From: Streptomyces exfoliatus
GTDB taxonomy: Bacteria; Actinomycetota; Actinomycetes; Streptomycetales; Streptomycetaceae
DNA length: 64,000 nt
Direction: 5' to 3'
NCBI RefSeq assembly: GCF_000725545.1
Contig: NZ_JNZP01000019.1
Span: forward strand, 1 to 64,000
Position 1 is the stretch's first letter. Each line of letters begins with the position of its first letter. Of the stretch, positions 63,989 through 64,000 are shown piece by piece. The translations under genes and the position numbers were made by a program. The notes beneath the pieces were generated by a model. That model was not told the DNA's origin, did not search any database, and worked only from the letters and a program-made list of their open reading frames with translations.

Positions 63989-64000
63989 CACATGCTCCTG

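Overview
The window is a high-GC actinobacterial chromosome segment and almost certainly Streptomyces. The codon third positions are strongly G/C, GTG starts are common, and the order frr-cdsA-rlmN ... proS-slipin-rimP-nusA-ylxR-infB-rbfA-truB matches what I recall of the S. coelicolor SCO5626-SCO5712 region. I see no phage, insertion sequence, CRISPR array, rRNA or tRNA gene. Species-level identity is inference.

Layout. Positions 1-9.0 kb (minus strand) hold a partial trypsin-like/NTPase protein, then the translation/transcription operon rimP-nusA-ylxR-infB and ylxP-rbfA-truB. Positions 9.1-12.1 kb (plus) hold a lipoprotein, a ferritin-like protein, a probable pseudokinase of the aminoglycoside phosphotransferase fold and a slipin. 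Positions 12.1-22.6 kb (minus) hold proS, two GNAT acetyltransferases, ispG, a site-2 protease, dxr, an aroA paralogue and an acyl-CoA dehydrogenase. Positions 22.7-31.5 kb look like a GABA utilisation block: an aldehyde dehydrogenase, a PucR-family regulator and gabT, interrupted by a DMT exporter, a small membrane protein and a VirD4/FtsK-like membrane ATPase. Positions 31.6-34.7 kb carry a PAP2 phosphatase, a secreted GH18 chitinase with DasR-type operators and a primase-polymerase-like small protein.

Positions 35.0-42.2 kb form one minus-strand operon: aldehyde dehydrogenase, potD, potA, potB, potC and a glutamylputrescine-oxidase-like flavoprotein. A second piece of the same pathway lies at 50.3-53.8 kb (aldehyde dehydrogenase, divergent Lrp/AsnC regulator, class III aminotransferase). 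With gabT and the 22.7 kb dehydrogenase, the window encodes a nearly complete route from polyamine uptake through aminobutyraldehyde and GABA to succinate. Between these pieces lie a NADAR protein, a DUF4190 protein, an adenosine-deaminase-family enzyme (probably aminodeoxyfutalosine deaminase for menaquinone), a tightly overlapping GDPD/methyltransferase/histidine kinase/response regulator cluster and a secreted serine hydrolase.

Positions 54.0-64.0 kb hold an unusual ABC pair with a degenerate ATPase, a broken-looking membrane gene abutting a dihydrofolate-reductase-like gene, and a thiamine-type ABC operon (thiB-thiP-thiQ) under a clear TPP riboswitch. rlmN, cdsA and frr follow. The most interesting observations are shared promoter motifs linking the GABA genes, a 21-bp palindrome in front of the polyamine operon, three proteins that keep a catalytic fold but have lost key residues, three tandem 11-mers upstream of infB, and the two-hairpin expression platform behind the TPP riboswitch.
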